Assembly: GCA_030386875.1 (NCBI GenBank)
Contig: CM059575.1
Span: forward strand, 54,218,859-54,282,858
Direction of reading: 5' to 3'
DNA length: 64,000 nt
From: Morinoia aosen
Lineage: Eukaryota; Arthropoda; Malacostraca; Amphipoda; Talitridae
Shown here one piece after another: positions 23,590 to 35,477 of this stretch. The translations under genes and the position numbers were made by a program. The notes beneath the pieces were generated by a model. That model was not told the DNA's origin. It did not search any database and saw nothing but the letters and a program-made list of their open reading frames with translations. Positions within the stretch are counted from its first letter, which is position 1. The number at the start of each line of letters is the position of its first letter.

Positions 23590-24860
23590 TCAGAATACAG
23601 AGGCATTGCCAATCCAGTAATAGTGAAGAGGTTTTTCGATTATCCTACTATCAGAGACAACAACATTTTCTGAGAGCTGTTCCCAGGCTCTTACATGTAA
23701 TTCAAATGGAAAAAGTTAGGGCCTCAGAGGTCATGAAATTTTTTCTCGCTATTTTCCGGGAGTTGTTTCTGGTTCGGATATTGTTCTTGGTGTAAAAAAA
23801 AAACTTTCTGAGGTAACGTTATCAAAGCAATGTGATATATGTACGAGTCATTGACTGGCGTTGCAATTTTTTTGTTCAAGGGAAATGAGCTTTGTCAGTC
23901 AGAGACATCGCTCGCAGCTGAGGTTGCGGAGTTCTTGAAACCTTTTAGTGGCTTTACGCTAAATTCTCTCCATTTTGCTGATATCTCGCGCAGCCTGCGT
24001 ATTGTAGTGGGACTAGTGCTTTGTAAAGAGGTAATATAATATCCTTTAACTTTTATTGCAAGTTTTTTGTCATGAAGCCAATAATTCTGCACGTATGCTT
24101 GACATTTTGTCATGCTTGTTCGTCACGCTTGAGATCTTTGGTGATTGGTAACACCACGAACTCTTTGATGGTCCACAGCTTCAACAGGAGTATCATCCAC
24201 AGTATGTACGAAGTTCTGATTATTACTTTGAATATGCATTACTGAGCATTTGTCGATGTTAAAGTTTATTTACCAGGTTTTGGTCCACTGGAGAAGACGG
24301 TTCAGGTCTGCTTGGACAGTAATTCAGCCTCACTCGGTGAACGCCTAATGGCAGTTTCATTTCATCTACAACTTTGTTAATTTAGCTGATGAGTCCGAGG
24401 TCAAATCCATTGACGAATATGATGAAGAGTAGCAGACCTAAAACGTTTCCTTGGATGACCCCTGAAGTGACTTGTGCACAGTTATTAAATTGCTGCAGAA
24501 TCATTGCTCTCTTAGCTAGACCAGTTATAGCCAGTTTTGCCTCCATCGATAGCAGTTCCCCTGTAGGCTTCCACTTTGTCCAGAAGCCTTTCGTGGGAAA
24601 CTCTACCGCATGTTTTCTGAAAGTCAAGATATATGAGGTATATATGTGGCTTTCGTATTGTCAAAAATTCGGATTACATTACCAAAAAAGTAAAGTAGTA
24701 TTGTGAGTCAGCTGCGTTTCTCCCGGAATCCGTACTGAGTGTTTGAAATAAAATTTGGGGCTTGGAGAGTTTTTAGTTATCCGGATTCGAAGATATCTTT
24801 CCATCGTTTTACTGGATAGATATCAGGCTGATGAACTGATAGTTATTAGATAATGGTTTG
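23590..24860 (-). pseudogene. CR1-like LINE reverse transcriptase relic
   Basis: Reading the minus strand from 24860 down, broken frames give NNYQFISLISIQ, TQYGFREKRS, VSHERLLDKVEAY, VTSGVIQGNVLG followed by LLLFIIFVNGFDLGL. Next come QADLNRLLQWTKTW, FNIDKCSVMHIQSNN, DISKMERI, KRFQELRNLSCE and LTKLISLEQ. These follow the order of an RT domain and its C-terminal region in CR1-like LINEs. The FADD catalytic box is not readable and the frame changes many times, so the copy is old. A second scrap of the same region, DLNRIFQWTKTN, lies at 24850-24925 on the minus strand, just beyond the upper edge, so fragments are shuffled or two copies abut. Confidence 0.8.
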
Positions 24861-24939
24861 TTTTGGTCCATTGGAAAATACGGTTCAGGTCGGTCTGCTT
24901 AAACAGTAATTCTGCTCACATAAGGATCGCTGGATTGCC

Positions 24940-25391
24940 TCTCCAAGCATTGCCGTTCAAGCCACGACAACCACAAAGAAACCAATTAGCGTCGTGACCA
25001 TTTGCTCGGTTCCGAGTGAGGGTAACATCTTTACCCACTTCTACGCCGATAACGAAAAAGTGAATGCCGAATCTCTCCGCAAAGCTTGGTAAACAGAAAT
25101 CATTTCATGGCCATTCCTTCAAATGAGACGTTCACGTTCCAACAGGACTTGGCTCCCGCCAACAAGGTGAGCGAACCCATTGACTTGCTCAAAAAGTCTG
25201 GAGGGCGATTCTGAGAAAAAAACTTTTGGCCTTCCAACTTGCCAAACCTTAGCCGAATGAGTTGCTATTTTTGGTTGCAAATTGAGGTCAAAGCTTGTGC
25301 AAAAGCCCGCAACAGCATCACAGTCCTTAAGAAGGACATCAATAAGGCCGCAGAGTCGTTGGAAGCGGCAGTAACCTGTGGGCCGCACCTA
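24940..25391 (+). pseudogene. Tc1/mariner-superfamily transposase relic (DD37 type)
   Basis: The plus strand reads VMTICSVPSEGNIFTHF, then NEKVNAESLRKAW, a stop, and FQQDLAPANKV leading to DLLKKSGGRF, a stop, NFWPSNLPNLSRMS and IEVKACAKARNSI to the end at 25391. FQQDLAPA holds one catalytic Asp. Counting on, the third catalytic position is 37 residues further, but it is Ser here where Asp or Glu is needed. Spacing fits the DD37D (maT-like) or DD37E groups. At least two stop codons and the lost residue show it is dead. The N-terminal half and terminal repeats were not found. Confidence 0.75.
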
Positions 25392-28300
25392 TAGCTTTTG
25401 AAATAGTATAGATATTGGATGAAGGTGTTCATATCGAATAAAGCTTATGTTTTTCTCGTGTGTTAAATAAACTGTCAGAATACCAACGTATAATGTTACT
25501 CTTTCTCTTAGTAATTAAGATTAAAGTACAGAAAGGAAACTTGTACGGATTAATCTGGAAGACCGTGTAGGCCAAAGATAGCGAACTTTAGACAGTCAGA
25601 AATCACGCAAGATCGTATCAACCAAATGCGACGTTCATAACGTCACATGTTAGAACGGGACAGTATTGTTCTCATAAATCAAATTACTCGGAAAGCTGTT
25701 ATGACCTTAAAACACGAGTACCATGCGCGTTAATTTATGATTATCAGTGACAGAGGATATTTTTAGTAAGCACCGAAGTATCACATATAAATTTATTCAA
25801 GTTCAATCTCGACCTCAAATACTTATTTCTAACGCGCTCCACCGACTTCTACTGCCGGCCTTGGATATTGCGACTTACGTGCGCCAGGGTATAAAAAATT
25901 AGTATAATTCTGCGAAGATGAACTTTACTCAACGTAATTATGTAATATGTTTTCGTAAAAACCAAATGCGAAGGTATGAAGGAAAGATTATTAAGCTACC
26001 TTGCCCATCCGGTCTCGTCTAGTATTAGACACACTGGTAATTGGAGATATACACTGCAGGGTGAAGAGAGAGGGGCATCGAGCACAGCTGTATAAAAAAT
26101 TAGGACGAGGGTATTTACTGGTCTCACAAGCCTTTGTTTAGAGGCTGCCTTTGTTCCAGTCTAATTTGGTGTAAGTAATTAACGTCTAAGACATGCACGG
26201 CTTTCACTTATCAATCACAAAGCTGCCGAGCGCCTCATGAATACACGCTTCTCTCACGATGGCTTGGCAGATTCCCCTGCGTACCAAAATTCCTTCATGT
26301 GTGTTACGTTGTAATTTATTTCCGTGATTTGTCTTGAGTCTTCTGTATGTCTGCGCAGCAAGGTCACGCTACCAAGTGAGGGACTGGGAACTAAATTAAC
26401 ATCACCACTCGTCATGATGGACTGAATGCTCTGAATATATTAACGGTTGGACTTATTCATCTTCAGATTGCTACAACACGAATCAACGTGCTGCCTCTGA
26501 GTGCTGGCGGCGGAAAAGACTTCTATTCATCAAAATGAACAGGGATAAGCAATCAGGAAAACACAATATCATATCGCACAATGATATGGTCGTAGAAAAA
26601 CTGCCTTTTTACTTTTTTCTGTTCGCGTAATATTTCTTCATCTGGAAAATCGATTGTACATTTTACAATAAAAGGTGATATATTTATATGTTATACATCA
26701 CAATTTTTTTTAAACATACAGAGATCAACATTACTTGATAATCGATCTATCATCAACTAAAATTGCATTTCAGTTGCAACTTCTCATTATTGTCATTGTA
26801 ACGAGCCAATTTGGGAGTGGAATCTAAGCTCGACATACCGTACAGTGAGTGAATGAGGGAGCAAGTGCCGATGAAATTAAATGTCAAGTTTTATTAAACT
26901 ACAGGGTCATTTCTTGCGCATAAATTATATCTGACGTTAAGAAAAATGGTAGTGAAGTTTTCCAGAGTGCTTTTATCAGCAAAGAACTTAATTTGTTGAT
27001 ATTCTTATAATATTCTAATTTCTAATGATCAAGTAATTTCGATAAGATGAATTCACTTGACACGCGCAGTTTGTGGTGTGATATTTCTCCTATATTTGAC
27101 TGAGGAGCGTCTTGATGAAACCAAATTGATACGAGAACAAGAGCAAGCCGAACTCTATAAGATGAGACACAATCCATAATAATAGCATTGGGCTGATGCC
27201 CAGAAGCTCGGAGGCAACAATTTCTTTGCCGCATCACACACACACACAAGCCTGCTCCGCTCCCTGCATGGGGTCAGCATTTCAGTTTGTCAACTACGCA
27301 CCGAGGCCAAATCAACACCAGTGAATAGTCAGTGATTTAACAAAATTGACTCGTTTTCTATCATGCAGAAAATGATCAACCGAGGAAAGCCTATCCTACG
27401 TGATTTTTTTAATGGCCTTTAGAAAGAAGTATTGTTTGCCTACTGATCTTACATGGACTAGTATGGGCATGAAACGAATTTATTCTCTGGAGGCAGAATT
27501 CCATTTATGCACAATAATGCTGCACATTTTAATAAGTTTTATCGGAAGGAAAACCGATATAAAAGTTGAGAAGACGAAAGGAAGAAGTTTGTATCGGTAA
27601 ATGAGCGAACAAACTTATTAACGGCTCAATAGAAAGCTATTTATTCCGTTGAAATATCAGCAACAATTTTAGGACCCAATGAGCTGTTCGGAAGGGGGAA
27701 TTTCTGCCATGTCTCCTTAGTGAGAAGAAAGATGACATTGCATAGATATGAAATTCTTTGTGAAAAAAGGGTAGAATCTCGGCTGCAATTAAACTTCTCA
27801 TAACTTGAGAGTTACAGGACATTAGTCGTCAAATTTTAAGCTATTGTTATAGAATCTGGAATAACACAGCGGTGTAAAGTGAAAACTCATGACTCTGATA
27901 TCGATATATTTCGTCATCAACGTTAAATTACTCCTGAAAACATTCCAAGACAAGTTTTACTGATAATGTGTGTCTTTTGAACTCAATAATAATTTTTATT
28001 CATTTCAACTCACCCCATGATCTGATGGCTGTGTGTGGGCATCAGCAGTTGATTATTGAACGAAGTGTCATGCCGAGTATGGAAAGAGGAAGTTATGACT
28101 CTCACATGAGAAGTTTTCACTGCTTAAACTGAAATGGACGAGCCTTTTTTTCTAATCATTGCCAGCATAAAGTGAATAGATCTACCAGGTCTCGACGCGA
28201 TAATTAAACATAGCAACTTCCCTGGAGTCAACTCTCCCTACTATCTAGCTCTGGTACACATGGAAGTGAAACTAAACTAAAAATACGCAAATAGGTATTA

Positions 28301-28440
28301 GTTTCAAAAACTAAGTATCTTTCCCTGTTTCTATTTTTTGGAAGATGAATTTTGAGAAAATTTCGATGTCAAATAATTGTAAAAAAATAAATTTACAGTC
28401 AACTTGTAGAGATCACGATTTGACTGGTGTCTGACATTAT
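25392..28440. other. Unassigned 3-kb stretch, no gene seen
   Basis: AT-rich DNA with frequent stops on both strands. Short open frames (under 80 codons) have no recognisable motif. A short CA run lies at 27236-27248. No clear repeat or transposon end was found. Confidence 0.5.
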
Positions 28441-28552
28441 TAGACCGACCGGAGCCCCGGCCCCGGCCCGGCCAACTCCGGCCATTTTTGCTGGCCCCGG
28501 CCCCGGCAAGCCCCGACAATTTTTGCCCACCCCGGCCACGGCAGAATAGTGC
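28441..28552. repeat. GC-rich CCCCGG-type minisatellite
   Basis: It begins tagaccgaccgg and continues with repeated ccccggccccgg and gccccgg blocks separated by atttttg-type spacers, in an AT-rich neighbourhood. The same 12-bp head, in reverse orientation, ends the similar block at 36621-36770, so both belong to one repeat family. Confidence 0.85.
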
Positions 28553-28599
28553 CCTAAGCTGTGGTTTTGGCCAGGGTTTTTAGTATTGTACTACACCTT

Positions 28600-28735
28600 T
28601 TTCACTTCAAATTAATCCAAGTCAAGTTTGATTTAATCCCATTCATAAAGTGGATATTAATCAAATTAATCGAAAGTTCAAATTAATCCAAGTAAAGTAC
28701 AAATTAATCCAAGTCAAGTTCAAATTTATCCAACC
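28600..28735 (+). repeat. Subterminal aattaatccaagtcaagttc repeats, left arm
   Basis: Imperfect repeats of about 23 bp on the theme caaattaatccaagtcaagt occur four or five times. The mirror set lies at 30875-31045. Confidence 0.85.
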
Positions 28736-28799
28736 CTAAGTTGAATTAAGAGTTGACATATTCACTCGGTAATTTGAGCGTTTTTTTGCGGTAAATATA

Positions 28800-29384
28800 C
28801 AGGGTGGCCCAGAAGTAACTGACCCTTTTAATTTGCTAATAAAAAGAAAACTGTGAACGCTAGAAAGTTGAAATTTGTTTTATTTGTATGAATAACATTT
28901 TTATAGTTTATTATATGGTATCCTATATATGGATGGAGCCCCAGCCCATACGGCAAGAGAAACTCTAACATTGTTAAGAGATTGCTTTTCAAATCATTTA
29001 ATTTCACGATTTGGGAACATCCAGGGGTCCCCTCGTTCTCCAGAATTGTCCCCATGCGACTTCTTCTTTTGGGGCTACCTCAAGTCACGAGTTTATGGAA
29101 CAAATCCAACAAATTTACAAGAACTTAAAAACAATATTTCTTCTGAAATAGCTCAACTCTCGCCAGATACACTATGGAGCGTTATGGAAGCAACAAGGAA
29201 AAGAGCCCTAATTTGTCAAAACAACCGTGGTGGCCATTTAAAGGACATTATATTCCAAACATAGTGCTAATAAACTATCAAATTGTTATTCTTTCCAAAA
29301 ATAAAACAAGTTTCAACTTTCTGGCGTTCAAAGTTTTCGTTTTATTAGCAAATTAAAAGGGTCAGTTACTTCTGGGTCACCCTG
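28800..29384 (+). mobile_element. Defective Tc1/mariner-superfamily element (DD41D type), 585 bp
   Basis: The ends cagggtggcccagaagtaac and the inverted gttacttctgggtcaccctg are flanked by TA (28798-99 and 29385-86). The terminal inverted repeats run about 120 bp, including attagcaaattaaaaggg-type sequence. The interior keeps only the 3' part of a transposase. The insertion interrupts the left arm of the larger inverted-repeat element. Confidence 0.9.
28929..29264 (+). pseudogene. Transposase C-terminal fragment, DD41D spacing
   Basis: The 111-residue frame starts MDGAPAHTARETL and continues to RSPELSPCDFFFWGYLKSRV. The Asp of MDGAPAH and the Asp of PCDFF are separated by 41 residues, the DD41D spacing known for the rosa-like group of the mariner superfamily. 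The usual SPDL reads SPEL. The first catalytic Asp and DNA-binding domain are gone, so the fragment is inactive. The open frame is otherwise clean, suggesting modest age. Confidence 0.85.
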
Positions 29385-29688
29385 TATATCTATTGGATGT
29401 GATGTGCAAGAAAAATGTTTTTCATTTCCGCAAAGAACACAAAAAATTTCTGCAATTTGAAAACAAGCTGTCGTGAAATGTGGTGAGTACCCATCATCAG
29501 GAGGAAGAGTGACATTCAGATCTCTGAGCGAAGTAACAGATAGAAGTCAATTATAAAACTACATATTACACTTGCATTAAAGCTGTTTTATAATTCTAAA
29601 CTAATAACAGTATGCATCCATTCAAATATTTATGTTCAGAGATAATTTTATGTTACACATACACATGGTATCGAGGATTTATTTACGT

Positions 29689-30019
29689 GTGCGCCCGCCG
29701 AGTATATAAATAGAATCGGCAAGAGACATCGCCGTTCACTAGCGGTGGCCTGCCGTAGAGGTAGCACTTAAAAACAGTCGTCGCTGTTCAGTAGCGGAAG
29801 CGTGATCGTCGAGGAAGCACCTGTACAGATCACAGATGCGTTATAGAAGTAACATCACTCCGTATTAGCCCCTACCGTCCAATCTAATAGACTCTTTGCC
29901 AATACCGAAGCCTGTGCCAATTCCTAAGTACCAATAAAGGATAACCACGTTACTGCATTAGAGTCACTCCCGAACCTCATTCGCGTTAGTTTCGACCCGT
30001 ACATGGAAAGGGACGGAAC
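29689..30019 (+). mobile_element. LTR-like segment with TATA box and polyadenylation signal
   Basis: The segment could start TGTGCGCCC (29689) and end GGAACA (30019), with the TG...CA rule met. It contains tatataaatag at about 29703, two diverged direct repeats of a gttca(c/g)tagcgg theme at about 29731 and 29785, and ccaataaagg at about 29932. That order resembles U3-R-U5. The sequence right after, tttatggtggccag, could be a primer-binding site. No second LTR was found, so a solo or truncated LTR is likely. The segment interrupts the inner end of the left inverted arm. Confidence 0.4.
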
Positions 30020-30500
30020 ATTTATGGTGGCCAGTATATGGGGATGCCACATTAAAGATATCCACGTTGCCACATTGCCCATTGAAGAAGAAAGATATCA
30101 AGAATTGATCTTCGGTTCTGCTGATCCGTGATTTTAAATGTGAGGAGTGTCACCCTGTTTGGAGTAACGTCGCATAGTTATCACATTACTTCAGAGCATC
30201 GAGAAAAGGAAGAAAGACGTCAGCGCAGAAAATCGAAATTCTTGGAAAGAACTTCGAGGGAGAAAAAATCGAAAATTTACACGCTACGCAGTCTTCACCA
30301 GTCTGGATCATCGCTACTCAAAGGAGAAGATGAAGTGAAAGGGTCCAGACCAACAACCTGGTCTGTCGACGAGATCTACGCATTTACGCACCGTCATCTG
30401 CAACGAGAAGATCTACGAGATCTACGCATCGCCAAAATATTGTTCAACGTCACCAACTAGCTTCGGATAAAGTGGAATTTCACGTATACAAATCTTCACA
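30020..30500 (+). other. Leader or internal fragment next to the LTR-like segment
   Basis: An open frame of 110 codons (30128-30460) is very basic in its middle (KEERRQRRKSK) and has no recognisable Gag or Pol motif. It may be a remnant of the leader or Gag region, or chance. Confidence 0.25.
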
Positions 30501-30874
30501 TGAGTGTAAATAAATCCTCGGTACTACTACGAAATAAAAAATTGCCATTTGAAAATAAATGTTTGAATGGATTCATACTGCCATTAATTTAGAATGTTAA
30601 AACAACTTTAATGAGTATAATACGAAGTTTTTATAATTGACTTATATCTTTTACGCCGCTCAAAGATCTGAATCACACTCAGCCTCCTAATGCTTGAGGC
30701 TTGGCACATTTTACGACAGCTTGTTTTTAGATTGCAACACCGGCGGAAATTTTATGTACTCCTCGCTGAAAGAAAAAACGATTGTCTCGTTCATCACATC
30801 CAATAGATACATATTTAACACAAAAAACGCTCAAATTAACGAATGATTGTGTCAATTCTTAACTCAAATTAGGG

Positions 30875-31045
30875 TTGGATTTATTTGAAATTGACTTGGA
30901 TTAATTTGAATTTGACTTGGATTAATTTGAACTTGACTAGGATTTATTTGAACTTGACTTGGATTAAATTGAACTTGACATGAATTAATTTGAACTTGAC
31001 TAGGATTAAATTGAACTTGACTTGGATTAATTTGAAGTGGAAAAG
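30875..31045 (-). repeat. Subterminal repeats, right arm
   Basis: About seven imperfect units on the theme gacttggattaatttgaact, the reverse complement of the left-arm repeats at 28600-28735. Confidence 0.88.
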
Positions 31046-31055
31046 GTGTAGAGTG

Positions 31056-31639
31056 CCCGGCTACCCGCATGTGAAAAATTTACGGGTTTTTTTCATCAAA
31101 TTCAAAACGATTTCTCAAGAGATTTGCTATTGCATCGCAATCCTGAAGATCATGCAGCCACTAAGAAGAAAAAGCAGTATCTATGTTACCATCCAGTGTA
31201 ATTATAATCCATTGCGCAGTTATTGACATGAAAGAATCTCGACTTGGAGAGGTCCAAATATGAGAAATTTTTGAGAAGAAGCTATTTTCGTTAACTTGCT
31301 TTTGTATTTCCTCTGAAATGGCCAACTGCATTTGGATACTGAGGTTCAGAATTAGTCTTGTTCTAATTACTTCTCTGATGGTACGTGAAACTTCTTATTC
31401 AAATCCCTACATAAAGTATTTTCGTATTTTCACTGTTCCCTTTAGCACGTTTTACTGGCGGGAGACGTGGCTGGTAAAGTGTGTTTCAGATCAACCCAGA
31501 CTTTACAGGAACTTGTTTGCGAGCCTGCACGTCTCTAACGTATTTCCCAAAGTGGTGATGACCAGATCTTTTAGCCTTGCTTGTTGAAAGTCTGGTTTAT
31601 GATTAAATCATTTCAATTCATACCCAACTTCGTTTTGAA
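31056..31639. other. Unassigned, no gene seen
   Basis: AT-rich, with no recognisable motif on either strand. Confidence 0.5.
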
Positions 31640-32482
31640 AAGTGTAATTACTGCCGACGGGACCTCGGTGTTATTGCTTGCCTTCCACGCCATTTCTGCC
31701 AGCGATCTGAACCTTCTGCTCCATTATCTCGGCCGGGAAGTGTGCTCCGATGCGTGTAATGCACTGCTGGAGCTATTTCAAGGATTACCGGGACTTTTGC
31801 TGAAGTGGATGTTCAGCGACATCAGTTCAGTTGTTCTGTGAGCCGGGGTTTATCCGGCAGTTGCACCGGGAGACTGCGTCTGCTGGTATCGGGACCCTGG
31901 CGGTGCTGCTAGAGTTTCACGCTTTCGTCGCTGGCTGCTGCCCGAACTTTACTCGTCACTGCTGGGATATGTTCGTCGCTACTTCGGGTCTGTTGACCTG
32001 AAGTTACGGGTTTATGGTTTTATATGTTTGTGCACTGAATGTATTTAGGTTGTTTATTTGTGTCATTTCCCTGTTTGCCTATTGCTGCCGGGGATGTAAT
32101 TTGTGTGATCTCGTAGGCTTAGTTAAATTTGAGCTACAGTTTGATTGTTATGGGTCTGTTTTCCCACATAAATTTAAGGCTTCTTATTGCAAATTTTCTC
32201 TACTATGTTAAAGTGTGTCATGTAAATAGCCTGTTATAGACCAAGTTAGGTGGCGTGCCTCTCTCTATCTTTTCCGCTCTGTATCTCCTCTGATCTTTCG
32301 TGGTGGTGGGGTTCGGGCTGTCGCCATTGCTATTAGTTGGTCTTACGCAGCCTTCCATCCTCCGGTCTTTTTTCTTTTCTCTTTTTTCTTTTCTCACTTT
32401 CTCAGTTTCTTTGCTATTTCACTTCATTGTTTTCTTTCTCCTTTCATTCTATCCTTTCATATCTGGGTCTTCCTTGTTTGGT

Positions 32483-35298
32483 ATGGCGGGGATGAGACCC
32501 ACCGTGGTTGGTAGGGAGCTGATTGTACTTTGTGCCGATATTCGAGGACTCAGGGCCAATTTGAATGAGTTAGCCGTTGCTGCCTACCGGTGTGATATCT
32601 TGTTCTTGTCAGAGACTCTTGTCTCAGATCGGAGACACCCGGCTGAGCTCCGTGTCCCGGGATTTGCGTCGCCTCAATTGAGGCTGGTTATGCCCACTGG
32701 GGGTAGCCTACTCGTGGAATGGCCCTCTATGTTCGCGAGGGTTGTCGCGCCTATGGGCGCTTGCATTTGGAATGCGAGTGTCACGAGTATATGGTGGTAC
32801 GGGTTTGTGGCTCAGTGTCTAATTTATACTTGGTGGCCTTTTACCGTAATCCGGGGCACGATGGCTCTTTATATGATTGCCTGTAGGATTTGATGGCACG
32901 TGCTCAGTCCTCTGACCCAAAGGCAGTCTTTGTATTCATTGGTGATGCAAATGCACACCACACTGAGTGTCTGGGTTCCGTTTCGCCCACGGATGTGCAT
33001 GGTCATAACGCTTTGGACTTTTCCAACCTGTCTGGCTGCACGCAACTTGTTCAGGGTCCGACTCATGCTGCGGGGAACTGCCTGGACTTGGTGCTCACGG
33101 ATGTTCCTGATGTTGTCAGGGTTTCTGTTGCTCCCCCTTTGGGTACCTCTGACCACTGTGTGCTTGAGTGTTGTTTACTTGTTCGTCAAGCCGTGCTTGT
33201 TTTGAATACTCGCCGGGTGGTTATGTTGAAGAACAGAACCAATTGGACTACTGTTAGGGGGGCTGTCCGGGGTTTCCCTTGGGGTGAGATTTTACGCTCC
33301 AGGGCACCTTTGGACTTGCTGAATCAAGCGGTTGCTGATGTGGTCGAACGTTATGTCCCGAAGGTGGTTCTCCGTGTCAAGTCTACTGATAAACCATGGT
33401 TCGATAGTCAGTGCAGAGCTGCCTTTGATGCGAAGCGAACCGCGTTCCGCGCTTGGGCTAGATCTAAGACCCCACCTGGGTGGGAGGCTTACCTGCGAGC
33501 TCGTAATGAAGCCCAGGTAGTTTACGCCGGGGCTCGTGAGTAGCATGATCGGCGACAGCGGGATGCCCTCAATTCCTCCTCGTCTTCGCCCAAATGGTGG
33601 GTTACGCTGAAGGGAGCTGTATTTGGTGCTAGGCCTGCTCTTCCTGCCCTCCTAGGCCCTAGAGGGGCACTGGTGGTTGATCCTGTAGAGAAAGCGCAGC
33701 TGCTCACCACTCAATTTGATGGTAAGCAGTGTAGGGAGAATTTTGTATTGCCTCCCACATGCTACCCAAGACCCTTGTGTTGTTCGCTGGCGTTTAGATC
33801 TGGACAGGTTAGACGTTTACTCTCTGAACTTGATGTGAGTGGTGGGGTCGACACGTTGGGTGTGTTTCCGCTGTTTTTCAGGGAGACGGCTGAGGTGCTA
33901 GCTCCCAAACTTAGTGTCATTTTTAGGTTACTGATTAGGTCTGGTCAGTTTCCGAGTTGCTGGAGATCAGCCAATGTGACAGCTGTCCCTAAGGGTCCTC
34001 CTTCTCCGCTGGCGGAGAATTATCGTCCCATTTCTATCACCCCAGTCCTAGCATAAGTGTTCGAGCGGATAATTGTGGGTCGACTGTCGCGATACTGTGA
34101 GAGTATGGGGTTCCTCCCTGCAGCTCACTTTGCTTACAGACGTGGCTTAGGCTGTGCAGACGCGCTATTATCCTTGTCCCACCTGCTTCAGACTGCTTTG
34201 GATGCGGGTCGTGAGGCTGTGGTTGTACAGTTGGATCTCAGCGCGGCCTCCGATCGAGTTAGCCACGTAGGTGTTTTGCACAGGTTGGCACTCGCAGGGG
34301 TTGGTGGCAAGTTGTCATCGATATGTGAAGAGTTTTTGGCTGGACGAAGGCAGAGAGTGGTGGTTGACGTAGTGACGGGTGACTGGTGTGAGGTTGTCTC
34401 AGGTGTGCCCCAGGGGAGTGTACTTGGTCCTCTTTTGTTTGTTTTGTACACCAGTGAGATGTTTGATCTTGTGCGAAGTAATTTTATTGCTTATGCTGAT
34501 GACTCGTCATTAGTCGCCGTTGTGCCCGGTCCCATGTTGTGTCCAGCGGTGGTGGAAGACATGAATGCTGATTTGTTACGCATCAACGAATGGTGCTTGA
34601 GGTGGAATATCATACTTAATCCTAGTAAGTCAAAGGCGCTCATAGTGAGTAGATCCAGGGCCAGTGAGCCCCCGGTCGGTGAACTAGTCACATGTCGGGG
34701 AGTTATTGAGGTTTACCCTGAACTTAATTTCCTTGGTGTGTGGTTTGACGGGAGGCTCACATTTGAGGCTCATGTGCGGAGGGTAGTCTCACAGGTCTCC
34801 AAAAGGCTGGGTATCCTGAGGGTAATTGGTGGAATTTATCAGGACCCTTAGTTGGTGCGGAGAGGCTTCTGTGCCTTTCTTCTTTCTCTGCTCGAGTATT
34901 GTTGGCCTGTTTAGGGCTCTGCGGCTGATTGCCACCTGCGTATCTTGGATCGCATTGTAAGATCTGCATCAGCGCTATGTCCGGGTTTGGTGCTGCCGTC
35001 TCTGGCGCACAGAAGGCTAGTTGCCCAACTTTGCGTTTTTTATAAGCTATTCAACAATAGAAGGCACTGGTTGTTCCATATGCTTCTCCCACGGGCCGAG
35101 CGGATTCGGGCTACCCGTGCTGCTGCTGCTGCTCATAGTTTTGAGCTGAGGGAAGTTAGATGTAGGACTTCGCAGTATAGGCGTTGCTTTGTCCCTTGTT
35201 TCGTTGCCTGCTGGAACTCCCTTCCCTCTGCCGTGTTTGATTCGGGTTCGTTGGGTGGTTTCAAGGGTGTTGTCAACTCCTGGTTGTTGCGTGGTTGA
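32483..35298 (+). pseudogene. LINE endonuclease-reverse transcriptase with frameshift and stops
   Basis: The endonuclease begins MAGMRPTVVGRELIVLCAD and LFLSETLVSDRR. A frameshift near 32700-32719 leads to GDANAHHTECLG, GPTHAAGNCLDL and TSDHCVLEC. The RT follows in one frame: ENYRPISITPVL, FERIIVGRL, VVQLDLSAASDRV, GVPQGSVLGPLLF and IAYADDSSL, the intact catalytic YADD box. A conserved C-terminus ends RCRTSQYRRCFVP and SWLLRG. In-frame stops lie at 32884, 33541, 34054, 34849 and 34912. Some could be one-base changes from CAG or TGG. No large deletion is evident. The hydrophobic stretch that open-frame prediction adds before 32483 comes from a T-rich leader. Confidence 0.93.
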
Positions 35299-35442
35299 TG
35301 TCTACTTCTCCTGCTTTCTTCCTTCAGTTTTTTACTTTGTTCTTTGTTTTTGTTTCACTGTTCGTGGAGTTGATGCTGGCGGGGTTTCCTATGTGAAATC
35401 TATGGATCCACGATTCGTCCCGTTGGGGTTGCTTTGCTTAAT

Positions 35443-35443
<1 letters not shown>

Positions 35444-35477
<34 letters not shown>
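35444..35477. repeat. (AAT)n tail of the LINE
   Basis: About eleven AAT units directly after the LINE 3' region mark its end. Confidence 0.92.

Larger units (their letters stand above)
28593..31055. mobile_element. Element with ~500-bp inverted arms, nested insertions inside
   Basis: The left arm (28593 to about 29688, excluding the nested element at 28800-29384) and the right arm (about 30500-31055) are inverted copies. Both start ctacacctttt, pass through the aattaatccaagtcaagtt repeats, a ccaaccctaa segment, a ctattggatgtgatg segment and acaagctgtcgt, and fade at gaggatttatttac. Identity looks moderate, roughly four of five bases by eye. This is the layout of a large TIR DNA element or two inverted repeat copies. 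No transposase of its own was seen. Target duplications were not identified. Confidence 0.65.
31640..35477 (+). mobile_element. Second LINE (Jockey-group-like), nearly full length, inactive
   Basis: GC content rises from about 31640 and stays higher than the surroundings up to the (AAT)n tail at 35444-35477, marking one inserted element. A 5' leader of about 0.8 kb precedes a single EN-RT reading frame (about 32480-35298). The 3' end in a short A-rich microsatellite is typical of Jockey-like LINEs. The protein resembles a family I recall as very common in decapod crustaceans. The 5' boundary is approximate. Confidence 0.85.

Noticed and set aside
25119-25388. 89-codon minus-strand frame
   Set aside because: It is antisense to the recognisable DD37-type transposase relic on the plus strand.
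28331-28519. Gly/Arg-rich minus-strand peptide
   Set aside because: It is a translation of the GC-rich CCCCGG minisatellite.
30864-31070. Repetitive minus-strand protein with INPSQVQ repeats
   Set aside because: It is a translation of the subterminal 23-bp repeats in the right inverted arm.
32300-32482. Membrane-spanning N-terminus of the LINE protein
   Set aside because: The hydrophobic residues come from a T-rich leader upstream of the endonuclease; no reason to think it is translated.
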